This document shows positions 8,540-18,351 of a DNA stretch of 43,614 nt, one piece after another. Under the pieces are notes generated by a model. The model saw only the letters and a program-made list of their open reading frames with translations, ran no database searches and was not told where the DNA came from. How positions within the stretch are numbered: position 1 is the first letter of the stretch; the number at the start of each line of letters is the position of its first letter. Origin of the DNA: Flavobacterium muglaense (GTDB lineage Bacteria; Bacteroidota; Bacteroidia; Flavobacteriales; Flavobacteriaceae); the NCBI RefSeq assembly GCF_014305155.1, contig NZ_JACRUK010000033.1:1-43614 (forward strand), given 5' to 3'. A program made the translations under genes and the position numbers.

Positions 8540-8869
8540 TTATCCTCCTACACGTTTTACTTTGAATCCTTTTAGTTTCAATATTTCCATTATTTTGTCG
8601 CGGTAATCGCCTTGAATGATAATAGAATCATCTTTAAAAGTACCTCCAACACTTAGTTTGGTTTTGATTTCTTTGGCTAAGATTTTAAAATCTTCGTCGC
8701 TTCCTTCATAACCTTCAATAATAGTAGTTGCTTTGCCTTTTCTTTTTTCGAATTTACAAATCATAGGTTCTTTTTGAACGTATAATTCATGTGGTACTTC
8801 TTCGGCTTTTTCTTCGGGAAGTGGTTCGTGATCCGGGAAAAGGTTTTTTAATTGGTCTGCTAAGTCCAT
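8540..8869 (-). CDS. yciH: SUI1/YciH-type translation factor
   Basis: 109 residues. A charged N-terminal stretch is followed by the SUI1 (eIF1-like) domain at about 38-109: KRKGKATTIIEGYEG, then KLSVGGTFKDDSIIIQGD and the C-terminal KLKGFKVKRVGG. The bacterial homologue YciH is thought to influence initiation fidelity on the 30S subunit. It lies 52 bp upstream of the nucleoside phosphorylase and may share its transcript. Confidence 0.9.
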   Translation of the reverse strand: MDLADQLKNLFPDHEPLPEEKAEEVPHELYVQKEPMICKFEKRKGKATTIIEGYEGSDEDFKILAKEIKTKLSVGGTFKDDSIIIQGDYRDKIMEILKLKGFKVKRVGG

Positions 8870-8899
8870 AATTGTTTTAAATCGTTAAATTATTTTTTT

Positions 8900-9022
8900 A
8901 CCACATAGAAGCATAGCTCTTCTTTAGTTTAAAAGGTGTTTTACTTTTTTTAAGTAAAACATAGTTATAAGAATCCACATTATGGACTCCGTTACCCTCT
9001 TTTTTCTATGTTGCTATGTGGT
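8900..9022. repeat. Inverted-repeat-bounded noncoding element
   Basis: Terminal arms at 8900-8916 and 9006-9022 (ACCACATAG then nearly matching CATAG) are inverted with two mismatches over 17 nt. Inside is a second perfect hairpin, GTTTTACTT (8938-8946) against AAGTAAAAC (8952-8960). It has no coding capacity. The form is that of a MITE-like or interspersed element; I recall similar ACCACATAG/CTATGTGGT repeats in Flavobacterium, unverified. Confidence 0.55.
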
Positions 9023-9061
9023 GAAAATTATCCTTTATCTTTAGTTTTGTGTTATTTTAAA

Positions 9062-9099
9062 AAAAAGAAAAAAGACATTAAGTAAACTCAATGTCTTTT
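9062..9099 (-). terminator. Rho-independent terminator of the oxygenase gene
   Basis: Stem AAAAGACATT (9070-9079) with AATGTCTTTT (9090-9099), followed on the minus strand by a T-rich tract (complement of the A-run 9062-9072). It lies 24 bp downstream of the stop at 9123. Confidence 0.8.
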
Positions 9100-9122
9100 A
9101 TTTCTAGAAGTAAAATTAGGAA

Positions 9123-10073
9123 TTATTTTTTGATTAATCCTAAATCTACCAAACGTTCGTACAAATAATCACCAGCAGTAATGTCGTCAAATTGTTTAGG
9201 GTTTTCTGCATCAATACAGTTTTCTAAACAGTTTAAAGGCATGTCACTCACTGGGTGCATGAAAAACGGCACCGAATATCTTGAAGTTCCCCATAATTCT
9301 CTTGGTGGGTTTACCACTTGGTGAATTGTCGATTTCAATTTGTTGTTAGTGTGTCGAGACAACATATCTCCTACATTAATCACTAATTCATCTGGCTCAG
9401 CGATGGCATCAATCCATTCGCCATTGTGATTTTGAACTTGTAATCCTTTTCCTTGCGCTCCCATTAATAGTGTGATCAGGTTGATGTCACCATGAGCAGC
9501 AGCACGAATAGCATTAGCAGGTTCAGATGTAATAGGAGGGTAGTGAATAGGGCGTAGAATTGAATTTCCGTCTTTGGCATAATTGTCAAAATAGAATTCG
9601 TCTAGACCTAAACGCAATGCCAAAGCTCTTAAAACATAAACTCCGGTTTTTTCTAACATTTGGTAGGCTTCTTTACCAACTGCGTTGAATTTAGGTAACT
9701 CATTTACAGTTACATTTTCAGGATATTCTGAAGCGTATTTTGAATTTTCGCTCACATACTGACCAAAATGCCAAAATTCTTTCAAATCTCCTTCTTTTCT
9801 TCCTTTTGCATGTTCAGTACCAAAAGAAACGTAACCACGTTGACCTCCAATACCAGGAATCTCATAACTGCGTTTTGTTTCTAGGGGTAAAGCGAAAAAA
9901 TTTCTAATTTCACCATACAATTCTTCTACCAATTGATCATTTAAAAAATGACCTTTTAGTGCTACGAAGCCAATATCTTCAAATGCACTTCCGATTTCAT
10001 TTACAAATTTTTGTTTACGTGCCGGGTCATCCGACAGGAAATCACGCAAGTCAACACTAGGAATGTTTTGCAT
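9123..10073 (-). CDS. Isopenicillin-N-synthase-like 2OG-Fe(II) oxygenase
   Basis: A 316-residue cytoplasmic dioxygenase of the 2-oxoglutarate/Fe(II) superfamily. The N-terminal DIOX_N-type region (IPSVDLRDF, DIGFVALKGH) precedes the double-stranded beta-helix. The iron triad is His194 and Asp196 in AAHGDINLITLL and His251 in LKSTIHQVV; Arg in SRYSVPFF would bind the 2OG carboxylate. All ligands are present, so it should be active, but the substrate is unknown. It is monocistronic with its own terminator and is divergent from the E1 dehydrogenase gene across a palindrome-rich 170-bp region. Confidence 0.9.
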   Translation of the reverse strand: MQNIPSVDLRDFLSDDPARKQKFVNEIGSAFEDIGFVALKGHFLNDQLVEELYGEIRNFFALPLETKRSYEIPGIGGQRGYVSFGTEHAKGRKEGDLKEFWHFGQYVSENSKYASEYPENVTVNELPKFNAVGKEAYQMLEKTGVYVLRALALRLGLDEFYFDNYAKDGNSILRPIHYPPITSEPANAIRAAAHGDINLITLLMGAQGKGLQVQNHNGEWIDAIAEPDELVINVGDMLSRHTNNKLKSTIHQVVNPPRELWGTSRYSVPFFMHPVSDMPLNCLENCIDAENPKQFDDITAGDYLYERLVDLGLIKK

Positions 10074-10123
10074 ACTTTAAAATATTTTTTAATAATTTGC
10101 AGGCTATAAAACAGCTGCAAACA

Positions 10124-10131
10124 CAAAGATA
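10124..10131 (-). promoter_or_regulatory. Bacteroidota -7 box for the oxygenase gene
   Basis: On the minus strand 10131-10124 reads TATCTTTG, a full match to the Bacteroidota -7 consensus TAnnTTTG, 50 bp before the oxygenase start. No clear TTTG -33 box was seen at the expected distance. Confidence 0.5.
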
Positions 10132-10161
10132 TTGATTATTTTTAGATTAATTTTTTAAAAG

Positions 10162-10212
10162 TTTTAAACAGTTTAAAAAAATATAACAATTTTACCGTAA
10201 AGTGTTATATTT
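10162..10212. promoter_or_regulatory. Two inverted repeats between divergent promoters
   Basis: TTTTAAAC (10162-10169) and GTTTAAAA (10171-10178) form a perfect 17-bp palindrome around one A. AAATATAAC (10179-10187) and GTTATATTT (10204-10212) are perfect 9-bp arms with a 16-nt spacer. Both lie between the two outward-facing -7 boxes, where a shared operator would be expected. Regulation is inferred from position only. Confidence 0.4.
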
Positions 10213-10215
10213 TTA

Positions 10216-10223
10216 TATCTTTG
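10216..10223 (+). promoter_or_regulatory. Bacteroidota -7 box for the E1 dehydrogenase gene
   Basis: TATCTTTG fits TAnnTTTG exactly. Transcription would begin near 10229, which argues against the upstream in-frame ATGs at 10202 and 10226 and for the ATG at 10247 as start. Confidence 0.5.
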
Positions 10224-10246
10224 ATATGACTAACACAGCTATAAAA

Positions 10247-12223
10247 ATGAATTTTGATAAACAAAATCTTTCGAACGAAACACTATTAGATTTATACAAA
10301 AGAATCTTAAAACCAAGGCTTATAGAGGAGAAAATGCTAATTCTTATCCGTCAAGGAAAAGTGTCTAAATGGTTTTCCGGTATAGGTCAAGAAGCGATAT
10401 CAGTTGGAGTTACCGCAGTATTAGATACTGACGAATACATTTTACCAATGCATCGTAACCTAGGGGTATTTACAGGGAGAGATATTCCGTTGTACCGCTT
10501 ATTCTCGCAATGGCAAGGAAAAGCAAACGGCTTTACTAAAGGTAGAGATCGAAGTTTTCACTTTGGCACACAACAATATAAGATTATTGGTATGATTTCG
10601 CATCTAGGACCACAATTAGGTGTTGCTGATGGGATAGCCTTAGCCAATAAATTAAAGAAAAACGGAAAAGTAACCGCTGTATTTACAGGTGAAGGCGCTA
10701 CATCCGAAGGCGATTTTCATGAAGCTTTGAATATTGCTTCGGTTTGGGAATTGCCAGTGCTATTTGTTATCGAAAACAATGGTTACGGGCTTTCGACTCC
10801 TACAAATGAACAATACCGTTGTGAAAACCTTGCCGATAAAGGAAAAGGATACGGAATGGAAAGTCACATAGTCGATGGAAACAACATATTGGAGGTTTAT
10901 AATTTGTTATCTGATTTGAAAGCTTCCATGAAGATTAATCCGCGTCCTATTTTATTAGAATTTAAAACCTTTCGAATGCGTGGGCATGAAGAGGCGAGCG
11001 GAACTAAATATGTCCCACAAGAATTAATGGACCAGTGGGCAATTAAAGATCCTGTTGAAAATTATAGAAAGTTTCTAAAAGAAAATAAAATATTAACAGA
11101 CGAATTTGACGAAAGTTTGCGCTCCGAAATCAAGAAAGATATAGATGAAAGTTTGGCTATTGCCAATGCTGAGCCAGAGATAGAACCTTCATTAAGTGAA
11201 GAATTATATGATGTGTATAAACCATATGTATTTGAAGAAGTTAAATCTACTAAAGAAAAAGAAAAAATACGTTTTATAGATGCTATTTCAAGTAGTTTAA
11301 AACAATCAATGGAGCGTCATGATAACTTGGTTATTATGGGACAAGACATTGCTGAATATGGTGGTGCGTTTAAAATTACAGATGGATTTGTGGCACAATT
11401 TGGCAAAGAACGCGTTATTAATACGCCCATTTGTGAAAGTGCTGTAGTTTCGGCTGGAATGGGATTATCGATCAACGGTTACAAAGCCATTGTTGAGATG
11501 CAGTTTGCTGATTTTGTTTCAACAGGATTTAATCCAATTGTAAATTTACTGGCTAAATCGCACTATCGCTGGTTAGAAAAAGCCGATGTTGTGGTGCGTA
11601 TGCCTTGCGGTGGAGGCACTCAAGCAGGGCCTTTTCATTCACAAACAAATGAAGCTTGGTTTACTAAAACTCCAGGACTAAAGGTCGTATATCCAGCATT
11701 TCCTTACGATGCCAAAGGGTTGTTGAATGCATCAATCAACGATCCCAATCCTGTGCTATTTTTTGAACATAAGCAATTGTATCGTTCAGTTTATCAAGAA
11801 GTTCCTTCGGATTATTACACCTTACCTATTGGGAAAGCAGCTTTATTGCGAGAAGGTACTGATGTTACTGTAATTTCGTTTGGAGCAGCGGTACATTGGG
11901 CATTAGAAACTTTAGATAAAAACGCAACTATCTCCGCAGATGTACTGGATTTAAGAACTTTACAACCCTTAGATACCGAAGCTATTTTTAAATCGGTTAA
12001 GAAAACGGGAAGAGTCATTATTTATCAAGAAGATTCTCTATTTGGCGGTGTTGCCAGTGACATTTCAGCAATTATCATGGAAGAATGCTTCAAATATTTA
12101 GACGCTCCTGTAAAACGTGTGGCAAGCTTAGATACGCCTATTCCGTTTACGAAAGCCCTAGAAGATCAATATTTGCCGAAAGGCCGATTCGAAAAAGAAC
12201 TACTCGAGCTAATAGCTTATTAA
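10247..12223 (+). CDS. Fused 2-oxoacid dehydrogenase E1 alpha-beta (branched-chain type)
   Basis: A thiamine-diphosphate E1 of a 2-oxoacid dehydrogenase complex with alpha and beta parts in one chain (658 residues from ATG 10247). The alpha part (first ~330 residues) has the ThDP/Mg motif GEGATSEGDFHEALN followed by IENNGYG. The beta part (from KEKIRFIDAIS) has the transketolase-like pyrimidine domain (MGQDIAEYGGAFKIT, CESAVVSAGMG) and the C-terminal transketolase domain (TVISFGAAV, VLDLRTLQPLD). This layout fits the 2-oxoisovalerate-type E1 of Bacteroidota, in degradation of Val/Ile/Leu or supply of branched starters. The E2 and E3 genes are not nearby. Longer starts at 10202 and 10226 exist but overlap the predicted promoter. 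Confidence 0.9.
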   Translation: MNFDKQNLSNETLLDLYKRILKPRLIEEKMLILIRQGKVSKWFSGIGQEAISVGVTAVLDTDEYILPMHRNLGVFTGRDIPLYRLFSQWQGKANGFTKGRDRSFHFGTQQYKIIGMISHLGPQLGVADGIALANKLKKNGKVTAVFTGEGATSEGDFHEALNIASVWELPVLFVIENNGYGLSTPTNEQYRCENLADKGKGYGMESHIVDGNNILEVYNLLSDLKASMKINPRPILLEFKTFRMRGHEEASGTKYVPQELMDQWAIKDPVENYRKFLKENKILTDEFDESLRSEIKKDIDESLAIANAEPEIEPSLSEELYDVYKPYVFEEVKSTKEKEKIRFIDAISSSLKQSMERHDNLVIMGQDIAEYGGAFKITDGFVAQFGKERVINTPICESAVVSAGMGLSINGYKAIVEMQFADFVSTGFNPIVNLLAKSHYRWLEKADVVVRMPCGGGTQAGPFHSQTNEAWFTKTPGLKVVYPAFPYDAKGLLNASINDPNPVLFFEHKQLYRSVYQEVPSDYYTLPIGKAALLREGTDVTVISFGAAVHWALETLDKNATISADVLDLRTLQPLDTEAIFKSVKKTGRVIIYQEDSLFGGVASDISAIIMEECFKYLDAPVKRVASLDTPIPFTKALEDQYLPKGRFEKELLELIAY

Positions 12224-12234
12224 TATTACAATTG

Positions 12235-12263
12235 AAAATGCCGTTCCATGAACGGCATTTTTT
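12235..12263 (+). terminator. Rho-independent terminator of the E1 gene
   Basis: Perfect stem AAAATGCCGTTC (12235-12246) with GAACGGCATTTT (12250-12261), loop CAT, then a T-run to 12263. It starts 12 bp after the E1 stop. Confidence 0.9.
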
Positions 12264-12291
12264 ATATCTTTATTTTTTGAAATGAATTAAT

Positions 12292-14040
12292 ATGAAAAAA
12301 GTACTACTCTCGGCATTAATCCTATTTTTTTTAGCTGCTTGCAATAAAAAAGAAAAAGCCGCCGAAGCAACTAACTTCGACGCAAAATTTGATAATTATA
12401 AAAAAGAATTTGTTAGCCATTTATGGGAAGTTTACCCAGAATGGGCTTCAAATCAAGGATATCATAAACGAGATAGTGTATTGGTGGTTACGGATTCAAT
12501 GTATTTGAAACGACAATTGGATTTTGCTCATTCGCAGTTAGATTCCATTCAAAAATATCCTTTAGATAATTTATCAGATGCGAATATCATTGATTATTAT
12601 ATCATAAAAAATCAATTGAAAGGTATTGTATTTAATGTTGATGAATTGAAATCATACCAATGGAACCCTTCAGAATACAATGTTTGTGGTTCATTTGCCG
12701 AAATATTAAACGGAAAATACGATACAGCAGAAGCGCGATTGCATAATTTTAATTTAAAAATGAATGGAATTACAGCTTATTATGAGGCTGCTAAAAAGAA
12801 TATCCAAAACCCTACACTAGAGCACACCGCCTTAGCAATTAGTCAAAATTTAGGCGGCGTTTCAGTATTCCAAAAAGATTTAAATTACGCTTTAAGCAAA
12901 AGTAAATTAGCTCCAACCGAAAAAAAAGAAATACAAACAAAAGCGAAAATTGCTGTAAGTACGATTGTCGCGTATACCGATTGGTTGAAGAAATTAGATA
13001 ATAAAACCCCACGTTCTTTTAGATTAGGTGCGGCATTGTACAAAGAAAAGTTTGAATTAGAAATTCAGTCTAATTATAAAGCAGATACAATTTTTAAAAA
13101 AGCGGTAGCACACAAGAAAGAATTACATGCCAAAATGTTTATTCTTGCAGATAAATTATGGGACAAGTATAATAAAGGAGATATAAAACCTATTGATAGT
13201 CTTAGTTTAATAAAAACGGTAATTGATAAAATCTCTTTGCAGCATACAACTCTTACCAAGTTTCAGCTAGCTATTGAAAAACAAATCCCAGAATTGGTCA
13301 CTTTTGTTAAAGAAAAAGATCTGCTTTATATTGATCCATCAAAGCCATTGGTAGTTCGCAAAGAACCTGATTATATGGCAGGAGTAGCAGGAGCGTCAAT
13401 ATCAGCCCCAGGACCTTATGATAAAAATGCTAATACGTATTATAATGTAGGTAGTTTATCCGGCTGGAGCGCTCAAAAATCAGAAAGTTATTTGCGCGAA
13501 TACAATGACTATGTGTTGCAAATTTTGAATATTCACGAAGCTATTCCAGGGCATTACACACAATTAGTATATAGCAATCAATCTCCAAGTTTGATTAAGT
13601 CTATTCTTGGAAATGGTGCGATGATTGAAGGCTGGGCGGTGTATACTGAACTGATGATGCTAGAAAACGGTTATAAAAACTCCGATGAAATGTGGTTGAT
13701 GTATTACAAATGGAATTTGAGAACTACTTGCAATATGATCTTGGATTATAGTGTTCATGTAAAAAACATGACTCAAGAAGAGGCCATGCATTTACTTGTT
13801 GTAGAAGCATTTCAGCAGCAAGCAGAAGCTGATGGTAAATGGAATCGAGTAAGTTTGTCACAGGTTCAATTGTGTTCCTATTTTACGGGTTATACTGAAA
13901 TCTATGAATTTAGAGAAATGCTAAAAAAAGAGCAAGGTGCGAATTTTAATCTAAAAAAATTCCATGAAAAGTTCCTAAGTTATGGTAGTGCTCCTGTAAA
14001 GTACATCAAAGAACTAATGATGAAAGATCTTAAAAAGTAA
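12292..14040 (+). CDS. DUF885-family lipoprotein metallopeptidase
   Basis: A 582-residue putative zinc peptidase anchored as a lipoprotein. MKKVLLSALILFFLAAC ends in the lipobox LAAC (Cys17). The catalytic region carries HEAIPGH (His415, Glu416, His421) followed by GAMIEGWAVYTELMM, whose Glu is the probable third ligand as in PF05960 (DUF885) and the thermolysin/M32-like gluzincins. Cargo is unknown; envelope peptide turnover is a fair guess. It has its own flanking terminators. Confidence 0.88.
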   Translation: MKKVLLSALILFFLAACNKKEKAAEATNFDAKFDNYKKEFVSHLWEVYPEWASNQGYHKRDSVLVVTDSMYLKRQLDFAHSQLDSIQKYPLDNLSDANIIDYYIIKNQLKGIVFNVDELKSYQWNPSEYNVCGSFAEILNGKYDTAEARLHNFNLKMNGITAYYEAAKKNIQNPTLEHTALAISQNLGGVSVFQKDLNYALSKSKLAPTEKKEIQTKAKIAVSTIVAYTDWLKKLDNKTPRSFRLGAALYKEKFELEIQSNYKADTIFKKAVAHKKELHAKMFILADKLWDKYNKGDIKPIDSLSLIKTVIDKISLQHTTLTKFQLAIEKQIPELVTFVKEKDLLYIDPSKPLVVRKEPDYMAGVAGASISAPGPYDKNANTYYNVGSLSGWSAQKSESYLREYNDYVLQILNIHEAIPGHYTQLVYSNQSPSLIKSILGNGAMIEGWAVYTELMMLENGYKNSDEMWLMYYKWNLRTTCNMILDYSVHVKNMTQEEAMHLLVVEAFQQQAEADGKWNRVSLSQVQLCSYFTGYTEIYEFREMLKKEQGANFNLKKFHEKFLSYGSAPVKYIKELMMKDLKK

Positions 14041-14073
14041 TTTTATTTATGATATTAGGTAAATTTTATAAGA

Positions 14074-14190
14074 CTAAAACTTACCTAATATCCAATACAG
14101 AATAATGAAGATCAATATGGTTCCAAAGCACCCGCCACCTAATTTTTTAGCACCGTAACCCGCAATTATTGTTTTAAAAAAGCCGTTCAT
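14074..14190 (-). CDS. 38-residue single-span membrane protein
   Basis: A very small gene read from ATG at 14190 to TAG at 14074. The product begins MNGFFKTIIAGYGAKKLGGG, continues CFGTILIFIILYWIL and ends GKF. A Gly/Lys-rich amphipathic front precedes one transmembrane segment (about residues 22-36). I recall similar short proteins (start, GYGAKKLGGGC and TM segment) across Flavobacteriia, which supports a real gene, but this needs a search. It lies antisense between the DUF885 gene and the 14293 gene. A perfect 12-bp inverted repeat (14051-14062 with 14081-14092) overlaps its 3' end. Confidence 0.65.
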   Translation of the reverse strand: MNGFFKTIIAGYGAKKLGGGCFGTILIFIILYWILGKF

Positions 14191-14246
14191 ATTTTTTGAA
14201 TTTAGAGTTTTTATAAAAATAAGGATTTATTAGATAGAAAAGAGAA

Positions 14247-14284
14247 GTCCGTTTTGAATTAAACTCAAAACGGACCTTTTTTTT
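14247..14284 (+). terminator. Rho-independent terminator
   Basis: Stem GTCCGTTTTGA (14247-14257) with TCAAAACGGAC (14265-14275), then an eight-T run on plus. It stops plus-strand transcription from the DUF885 gene. It lies directly after the minus-strand gene ending at 14293 and may serve that one weakly too. Confidence 0.8.
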
Positions 14285-14292
14285 AAGTAAAG

Positions 14293-15837
14293 TTATCTAT
14301 TAATTAATTTAGCTTTCTCTTTCATGATATCGGCTATTTTTCTATTTTCAATTTTGCTTTCGAGCCAAGAAATAATATCCAAGTACAAGAACGCTCTTTT
14401 TTCATAGGTATTTTTTTCTAATTCTATAAAACGCGCTCTCATTTTTATAAATTCTTTTTTTATATCTCCAGGATAGAAGGAATTTAAGTTTTTCATAAAA
14501 CGGATGATTTCTTTTTGAACTTCATGTAAATCATTCATTTTTAATAAAAATTTATAAGTCGATTTTAATTGTGTTTCTAAATTAAAGTCTTTCCCCATTT
14601 CATAATGAACAATTAAGTACAGCAATCGTGCAAAACACATCAAATCTTCGCGCATTACAAGATTTTTATTATTTATAATTTTTTCAAGATAATAAATAGC
14701 TTCGGCATGTTTTTCAGTACCAAAATAGATACAAGCAATTTTGTAGTAAAACATCATTTCGTGGTGTTCGTCTAGATGCTCATTATGTAACTTTATTTTG
14801 TCTAGAATTTCCGGAATCAAATACTCACTTTCAACGAAAGTACCTTCTAAAATGTGGTAATTTAATTTGTTATTATATAGGTATAAAAATGAAAGTGATG
14901 CAATATTGTCATTTACAGGAAAACGAGGGTCTTCAATAGTTGATTCAAGTAAGTCAAGGTATTTTTTGAATTTTGACTTGTATTTTAGCATGAAAAATGA
15001 CTCTAATAAATAATGATTTCCTTTTAAGAAAAAAACAGGATTTAAAAAAATCATATTGGGATTATCATAAAATAAAGTAACCCATTTATAGGCATATTTA
15101 TAACTAGCGACAAAATCTTGTACTAAAAAGCTACGCCACAAATTAGCGTTGTAAAACCAGTATTTTTCACGGAAACCAAATTTACTTTTGTCGAATTTGG
15201 AAATGTGTTTTGTGAAATAATCATCGATGTATTTGTATTCCTCATCACTTTTTACATAACCTGTCTTAAGCATGATACCATACAATTGCAAAGATAAATT
15301 GGATAATTTACTGGAGATTGTATTTTTGTAATTGAGTTCTTTGGCTTGAATGACAAGTTCATCCGCTCGGCCTTGAATACTTCGAGTGATGTATTGTGAT
15401 TCGATTAATTTTTCGAATTCCACAATTTCAAACGCCATATATTTTTCATCGTTTTCTAGTGCGATGATTTTTGTTTTATCTAAAATTTTTAAACTTTGTT
15501 TGTAAAGCCCTTTATTGTATAGAATGGCAGCAAAATCAATTTGCTCGCGCAATTGGTATCGGATATTTTGACTGGGAATATTTAGACGTATACTTACTAA
15601 GATTTGCTTGTATAAATAGGACTTCAGATTGGATAATTGTACTTTTTTAATAATACCATTTTTCAAAATTAGTTTTTCATCATACCCATCAGATTTGTCC
15701 AAAATATTGAACAATTCTATAAACTTTGTGTTAGAACTTGTCTCAAGTCGGCTTGCAAAAATCTTAAATTGTCTTTTTTCAGACTTAGAAAGGGATTTTA
15801 TTAGCACAAATAAGAAATCTTTTTGATGGTTAGCCAT
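14293..15837 (-). CDS. Helical repeat-like protein of unknown function
   Basis: 514 residues, no signal peptide or membrane span, rich in Lys, Glu, Tyr and Leu with helix pairs throughout (for example AILYNKGLYKQSLKILDKTK, HAEAIYYLEKIINN), reminiscent of degenerate TPR repeats. The conserved-looking N-terminus MANHQKDFLFVLIKSLSKSEKRQFKIF may define a Bacteroidota-specific family. No function can be assigned. It is divergent from leuA, with 148 bp between. Confidence 0.75.
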   Translation of the reverse strand: MANHQKDFLFVLIKSLSKSEKRQFKIFASRLETSSNTKFIELFNILDKSDGYDEKLILKNGIIKKVQLSNLKSYLYKQILVSIRLNIPSQNIRYQLREQIDFAAILYNKGLYKQSLKILDKTKIIALENDEKYMAFEIVEFEKLIESQYITRSIQGRADELVIQAKELNYKNTISSKLSNLSLQLYGIMLKTGYVKSDEEYKYIDDYFTKHISKFDKSKFGFREKYWFYNANLWRSFLVQDFVASYKYAYKWVTLFYDNPNMIFLNPVFFLKGNHYLLESFFMLKYKSKFKKYLDLLESTIEDPRFPVNDNIASLSFLYLYNNKLNYHILEGTFVESEYLIPEILDKIKLHNEHLDEHHEMMFYYKIACIYFGTEKHAEAIYYLEKIINNKNLVMREDLMCFARLLYLIVHYEMGKDFNLETQLKSTYKFLLKMNDLHEVQKEIIRFMKNLNSFYPGDIKKEFIKMRARFIELEKNTYEKRAFLYLDIISWLESKIENRKIADIMKEKAKLINR

Positions 15838-15909
15838 TGTAAAATATAGAAGCTTAATTAATTGATTATCAGTAAATTGAAAAGTATTTATACGCTTTAT
15901 GAGCAGTAT

Positions 15910-15955
15910 ATTTCATTAATTTGAGTTTTATTTTAAACTAATGAAATCTATTTTT
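15910..15955 (+). promoter_or_regulatory. Attenuator-like hairpin in the leu-ilv leader
   Basis: ATTTCATT (15910-15917) pairs with AATGAAAT (15940-15947), stacking on an inner AGTTT/AAACT pair (15924-15928, 15935-15939), and a T-rich stretch CTATTTTTG follows. It sits 31 bp before leuA. A terminator-like structure in the leader of a branched-chain operon suggests attenuation, but no leader peptide rich in Leu/Ile/Val codons was found. Confidence 0.4.
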
Positions 15956-15985
15956 GTTATCGAGATGTGAAATTACATTAAATAA

Positions 15986-17167
<1,182 letters not shown>

Positions 17168-17185
17168 TTTTTTATACCATATTCC

Positions 17186-18304
17186 ATGAAGAAATTAAAA
17201 ATAGCGGTTTTAGCCGGTGATGGTATAGGACCAGAGGTAATATTACAAGCGCAAAAAGCACTAGCTGCTGTTGCCTTAGTATTTGGTCATGAATTTACTT
17301 TTGAAGACGCCTTAATCGGTGCAGTAGCAATAGAACGAACTGGGAAACCGCTTCCGGATCAAACTTTAAATTTGTGTAAAAACACCGATTCTATTTTGTT
17401 TGGAGCGATTGGAGATCCTATATATGATAATAATCCAGAATCAAAGATTCGTCCAGAGCAAGGTTTATTAAAGCTTCGAAAAGAATTGGGTTTGTATGCT
17501 AATATTAGACCTATAAAAGCGTATCCTAAATTAATGGACGCTTCTCCTATTAAAAAGGAGATTCTGCAAGGAACAGATTTTGTTATTTACAGAGAATTAA
17601 ATGGCGGAATGTACTTTGGAGAAAAACACTTAAATGAAGCTGGAACGTATGCTTCAGATTTGTGTGAATATAATGAAGATGAAATTGCCAAAATCACTCA
17701 CCTAGCTTTTAAAGCTGCTCAAGAAAGACGCAAGAAAGTTACACTAGTTGATAAGGCAAACGTATTAGAAACTTCTCGTTTATGGAGAAAAGTGGTTCAG
17801 ATAATCGCTAAAGATTATCCAGATGTAACATTAGAATTTTTATATGTGGACAATGCAGCCATGCAGCTTATTTTAAATCCAAGACAATTTGATGTTTTAC
17901 TAACAGATAATTTGTTTGGAGATATTTTATCAGATGAAGCTAGTGTAATTGCAGGATCAAAGGGCTTAATGTCATCAGCCTCTGTGGGTGAAAAATATTC
18001 GCTCTTTGAACCAATACACGGAAGTTACAGTGAAGTAAAAGGTAAAAACTGTGCAAATCCAATTGCTTCCATTTTATCAGCAGCAATGTTATTAGAGCAT
18101 TTTGGACTTTCAATAGAATCAAAAGCTATTATTGAAGCGGTAGAAAAAGCAATTATCAATCAAATTGTAACGATCGATTTAAAAGTTGATTCGAAAATAG
18201 GAACAAACGAAGTGGGTGATTATATTGCAAATTATATATTAAATAAAGGAGATTTATATTTTAAATTAGACAACGTAAACCTAGGGCAATCCACAATTGT
18301 ATAG
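17186..18304 (+). CDS. leuB: 3-isopropylmalate dehydrogenase
   Basis: NAD-dependent oxidative decarboxylation of 3-isopropylmalate in leucine synthesis. 372 residues with the start LKIAVLAGDGIGPEV, FGAIGDP, the substrate-loop Arg and Tyr in YRELNGGMYFGE, VDKANVLETSRLWR, and NLFGDILSDEAS for the metal Asp residues, plus the NAD-site FEPIHGSYSEVKG. The length is normal. It follows leuA directly; leuC and leuD, which usually lie with these genes, are not in the window. Confidence 0.95.
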   Translation: MKKLKIAVLAGDGIGPEVILQAQKALAAVALVFGHEFTFEDALIGAVAIERTGKPLPDQTLNLCKNTDSILFGAIGDPIYDNNPESKIRPEQGLLKLRKELGLYANIRPIKAYPKLMDASPIKKEILQGTDFVIYRELNGGMYFGEKHLNEAGTYASDLCEYNEDEIAKITHLAFKAAQERRKKVTLVDKANVLETSRLWRKVVQIIAKDYPDVTLEFLYVDNAAMQLILNPRQFDVLLTDNLFGDILSDEASVIAGSKGLMSSASVGEKYSLFEPIHGSYSEVKGKNCANPIASILSAAMLLEHFGLSIESKAIIEAVEKAIINQIVTIDLKVDSKIGTNEVGDYIANYILNKGDLYFKLDNVNLGQSTIV

Positions 18305-18351
18305 TTTTCGAAAAAAAATTAAAAATTAAAATACGACAAAAATAACAAATA

